From: Planctomycetaceae bacterium | GTDB lineage: Bacteria; Planctomycetota; Planctomycetia; Planctomycetales; Planctomycetaceae | Direction: 5' to 3' | NCBI GenBank assembly: GCA_021732845.1 | Contig: JAKFUF010000011.1 | Coordinates: forward strand, 1 to 64,000 | DNA: 64,000 nucleotides | Shown here: in pieces, positions 61,717-64,000 of the stretch | Numbering within the stretch: the stretch's first letter is position 1 | How the letters are laid out: the number at the start of each line of letters is the position of its first letter | Notes under the pieces: model-generated | What the model saw: the letters and a program-made list of their open reading frames with translations, nothing else | Database searches by the model: none | What the model was told of the DNA's origin: nothing | Program-made: the position numbers and the translations under genes

Positions 61717-64000
61717 ATGACAAGTTCCAGCGGAAATGTGAGCGAAGTGTCGAACGATGCTTTCCAGCTTCGGGCTGTTGCTGAAGCCCATGGTCTTCCG
61801 GCGGGAAGCGTTCGGGCAGGAATTGTCTCCTCGGGGCGGTTGTCGGTCTCGATTCAAAGCGTGCTTGAAGAGGTGCTCCGCGACACGGCTGATTTGCCCC
61901 CATGGCGAACGCGGGAAAATCCGTTTTTGGCCGAAGCCGACCTGGCACACCTTGATGAAGACGGGATGATTCGGCCCGGAAGCCTGGTTCGCGCGGAGGA
62001 CACGCTGGTCAGCATCGTGGCCGCCAGCGGACCGGCGAAGAACGGGCGGATCCCGATTGAGGATGGATCTTGGATTGTTCCCGCCAACTGGGATTCGTCC
62101 GAGGTGATTGACATCCAGTGTGAATCTTCAACAGGCCGGCGACGGGAGTTTCCGCAGGGAGTTCTTGAGCGCTATCGGGTCACGCTTCGCCGGACGATTC
62201 CGTTCCACATTGGCGATGCGCTGGCAATCGCGGAGGTTAATTTCAAAACCACGGGAGCCGTTTCCGATGACTTGATGCCGCGCGACGCGGATGGCCATCC
62301 CGCCGACATCGTGGTGCCAACAAGTGTGGCGGAGCGCCTGGGGCTGGCTGCCAAAACTGTCCAGGCATGTGAGGTGCGTCGTGTCGGCCAACCGGCCGTT
62401 GATGTCTTGAAGGCGCGGGCGGTGGGGGCCTATTCGCTGATTACGATGCGACCGCATTGCGGGAAGCGAGTCTTGAGACCCGGCGTGCGGATGACTGCGG
62501 AACAACTGCAGTGGCTCCAGGAGCGCAGCTTGTTCGCGCTGCTCGCCGAATTCACGAGTCTGCGGTCGGATGACCTGCAGAATCGTCCGCTGCTGGCAGC
62601 CCTGGCCGATGGAGAGTTGTCGAACGTCGAGTCCCTCGTCCCGGCTGCGCCGGAATCGCTGTTTGAAGTGCAGGAATATCTTTGGGCTCTGGGGGTGGGC
62701 GTTGCACTCAGCCCATCAGAGCACTGTGTCCAAGCGGTGCTCTGGCCCGCCGCTGATGCGGAGATCGTCGAGAGATCACATGGAGCAATTCGCAAGCCCG
62801 AGACGCTCAACTACCGCACCTACCTCCCCGAACCGGGAGGGCTGTTCTGTACAACGGTGTTTGGTCCCGAAGATTCACTGCTCCGCCGGCGCAGTGCGGG
62901 GCATATCGAGTTGTCGGAGCCCGTGATTCCGATTTTGTGGAGGCTGGGACCAGAACCGATCCTGGGGCAGATTCTCCAACTGTCGGAGCAGGATCTGGAA
63001 GCAATTATCTTCAGGCAATCAACGGTTTTTGTCCGTGATGGCGAGGTGAGTCTCAGGCCGGTGGACCAGCTTAAAAAGGACTCAGACAACGACGGCGGGA
63101 TGGACTTAGGGACCGGGTGTGACGCCATCGCTGCACTGTTGCTGAGACTGCCGCCAGCTTCAATTCCCGCCGCCTTCGGTCCGGCGGGCGAACGATTTTT
63201 CACCCGCTCGATTGCGATGGTGCCTCCGGATCTCCGCCCGCTTGTCCGGCTGGCGAACGGAAATTTCGCGACATCCGACTTGAATGACATGTATCGGCTG
63301 CTCACCAATCGCAACAACCGGCTGCGCAAGCTCAAGGATCTCAATGCGCCAGAGGTCATCATTCACAATGAGATCCAGCAACTGCAGCGAGAGGTTGATC
63401 GACTGCATGCGAACAGCTTCCTGCCCGCGTCCCGCCAACTCATGGGAAGCGCCCATCGCCCGCTGGTCAGTCTGCTCGACCTGCTGACGCACCAAATCAT
63501 GACGGCTGCCGAGCGCGTCGTGGAATGGTGTGGTCAGGCGCGCGGCGTCGCCTGCGCTAGCGTCGCGCCGCAGACGGTCCACATCCCCGCCGATATCTTC
63601 GACGAACTGCAACTGACGGAGGCGCACCCCGTCTTGCTGACCTCCGCCTGTGGCTCATTTCTGGCCCGCCGTCCCCATAGAATTGACGGCCCGGTGATGT
63701 TGCTCACGCCGGAGGATGCGGCGCTCCTGCTCGAACCTGAATCGACCGTGGTTGTCCACCGACTCATCACAGCCGCTGCAAGAGCCGAGGCGATGCAGCT
63801 TCTGAATGACGGATCCGGTCATGAGGCGCGGCGCATTCCAGGAGGCGACTGGTGTCAGTCAGACGATCCGCAGTCCATCAGCCAGCAGATCATTCTTGCG
63901 GCCTCGAACCGGCGGAAGACTCAGATGAAGTCGTTGCGGGGGGTGGCATTGTTCGGCACCGGTGCGGTCACGTCGGATCCGCCGGATGCATCGATCGATC
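61717..64000 (+). CDS. fused, catalytically degenerate RpoB/RpoC paralogue (runs off the window)
   Basis: The ATG at 61717 has GAGGT six bases upstream. 761 codons are open to the window edge. Residues 75-104 ([20 protein letters not shown]) match Rpo[21 protein letters not shown]. Residues 153-195 match the RpoB stretch ISVGDKM to DGTPVDIIL. Residues 233-251 ([19 protein letters not shown]) match [19 protein letters not shown]. From 360 on ([19 protein letters not shown]) the match switches to RpoC and stays in order: GHIEL 395, PPDLRPLV 503, NFATSDLND 516, HPVLL 637. The zinc finger is deleted (nine residues where RpoC has 37), the [10 protein letters not shown] motif is rewritten, and NADFDGD is absent where expected (about 660-670). 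It is thus a beta/beta-prime fusion that should not polymerise. A sigma- or NusG-related regulatory role is inference. The 3' end is not seen. Confidence 0.88.
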   Translation, partial: MTSSSGNVSEVSNDAFQLRAVAEAHGLPAGSVRAGIVSSGRLSVSIQSVLEEVLRDTADLPPWRTRENPFLAEADLAHLDEDGMIRPGSLVRAEDTLVSIVAASGPAKNGRIPIEDGSWIVPANWDSSEVIDIQCESSTGRRREFPQGVLERYRVTLRRTIPFHIGDALAIAEVNFKTTGAVSDDLMPRDADGHPADIVVPTSVAERLGLAAKTVQACEVRRVGQPAVDVLKARAVGAYSLITMRPHCGKRVLRPGVRMTAEQLQWLQERSLFALLAEFTSLRSDDLQNRPLLAALADGELSNVESLVPAAPESLFEVQEYLWALGVGVALSPSEHCVQAVLWPAADAEIVERSHGAIRKPETLNYRTYLPEPGGLFCTTVFGPEDSLLRRRSAGHIELSEPVIPILWRLGPEPILGQILQLSEQDLEAIIFRQSTVFVRDGEVSLRPVDQLKKDSDNDGGMDLGTGCDAIAALLLRLPPASIPAAFGPAGERFFTRSIAMVPPDLRPLVRLANGNFATSDLNDMYRLLTNRNNRLRKLKDLNAPEVIIHNEIQQLQREVDRLHANSFLPASRQLMGSAHRPLVSLLDLLTHQIMTAAERVVEWCGQARGVACASVAPQTVHIPADIFDELQLTEAHPVLLTSACGSFLARRPHRIDGPVMLLTPEDAALLLEPESTVVVHRLITAAARAEAMQLLNDGSGHEARRIPGGDWCQSDDPQSISQQIILAASNRRKTQMKSLRGVALFGTGAVTSDPPDASID

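Overview
The window (GC-rich, about 60%) reads as the chromosome of a planctomycete (Planctomycetota). This follows from the combination of a DUF1501 protein, a Tat-exported Gfo/Idh/MocA oxidoreductase, a DUF4175-like giant protein, TPR and TPR-AAA proteins, a DoxX protein with a large insert, a VWA protein ending in a secretin-like N domain, and many dispersed palindromic repeats. No rRNA, CRISPR array or complete insertion sequence is visible. The only clear mobile-element trace is the 3' end of a group II intron at the left edge.

Layout. 1-800: group II intron tail and clustered repeats. 800-5700: LRR protein, an unrecognised membrane-protein pair, a small membrane protein and a Tat-exported lactonase-fold protein. 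5777-9051: minus-strand operon of a TPR-AAA ATPase, a TPR membrane protein and a TPR protein, divergent from a 1662-residue DUF4175-like membrane protein with a huge disordered linker (9336-14324). 14802-31201: one long minus-strand block of information-processing genes, in transcription order tRNA-Thr(TGT), tRNA-Tyr, tRNA-Gly, tRNA-Thr(GGT), tuf, rpmG, tRNA-Trp, secE, nusG, rplK, rplA, rplJ, rplL, rpoB, [two extra genes], rpoC. This is the classical bacterial order, except that a HEPN-domain gene and its partner sit between rpoB and rpoC. 31478-35570: orphan DNA methyltransferase, Rpn-family nuclease with a decayed duplicate tail, TPR-glycosyltransferase. 36861-43566: tripartite RND efflux system. 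44329-50280: antitoxin-like orphan, HEAT-like exported protein, ApbE, DoxX, Gfo/Idh oxidoreductase and a 35-residue membrane peptide. 50342-61109: kinase remnant, coiled-coil membrane protein, receiver-domain protein, VWA/secretin-like protein, SppA, DUF1501 protein and phosphofructokinase.

Most important observation. From 61717 to the right edge an uninterrupted reading frame of at least 761 codons encodes a second, divergent RNA polymerase large-subunit protein. Its residues about 70-335 align in order with the C-terminal part of this genome's own RpoB, and residues about 340-700 align in order with the N-terminal part of its own RpoC, fused in one chain. The catalytic NADFDGD loop, the N-terminal zinc finger and the Rpo[11 protein letters not shown] motif are lost or rewritten, while the segment matching the clamp helices (the main sigma-binding surface of beta-prime) is strikingly preserved. 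I infer a catalytically dead fused beta/beta-prime paralogue, perhaps a sigma-binding or clamp-mimicking regulator. I know of no description of such a protein, but could not search.
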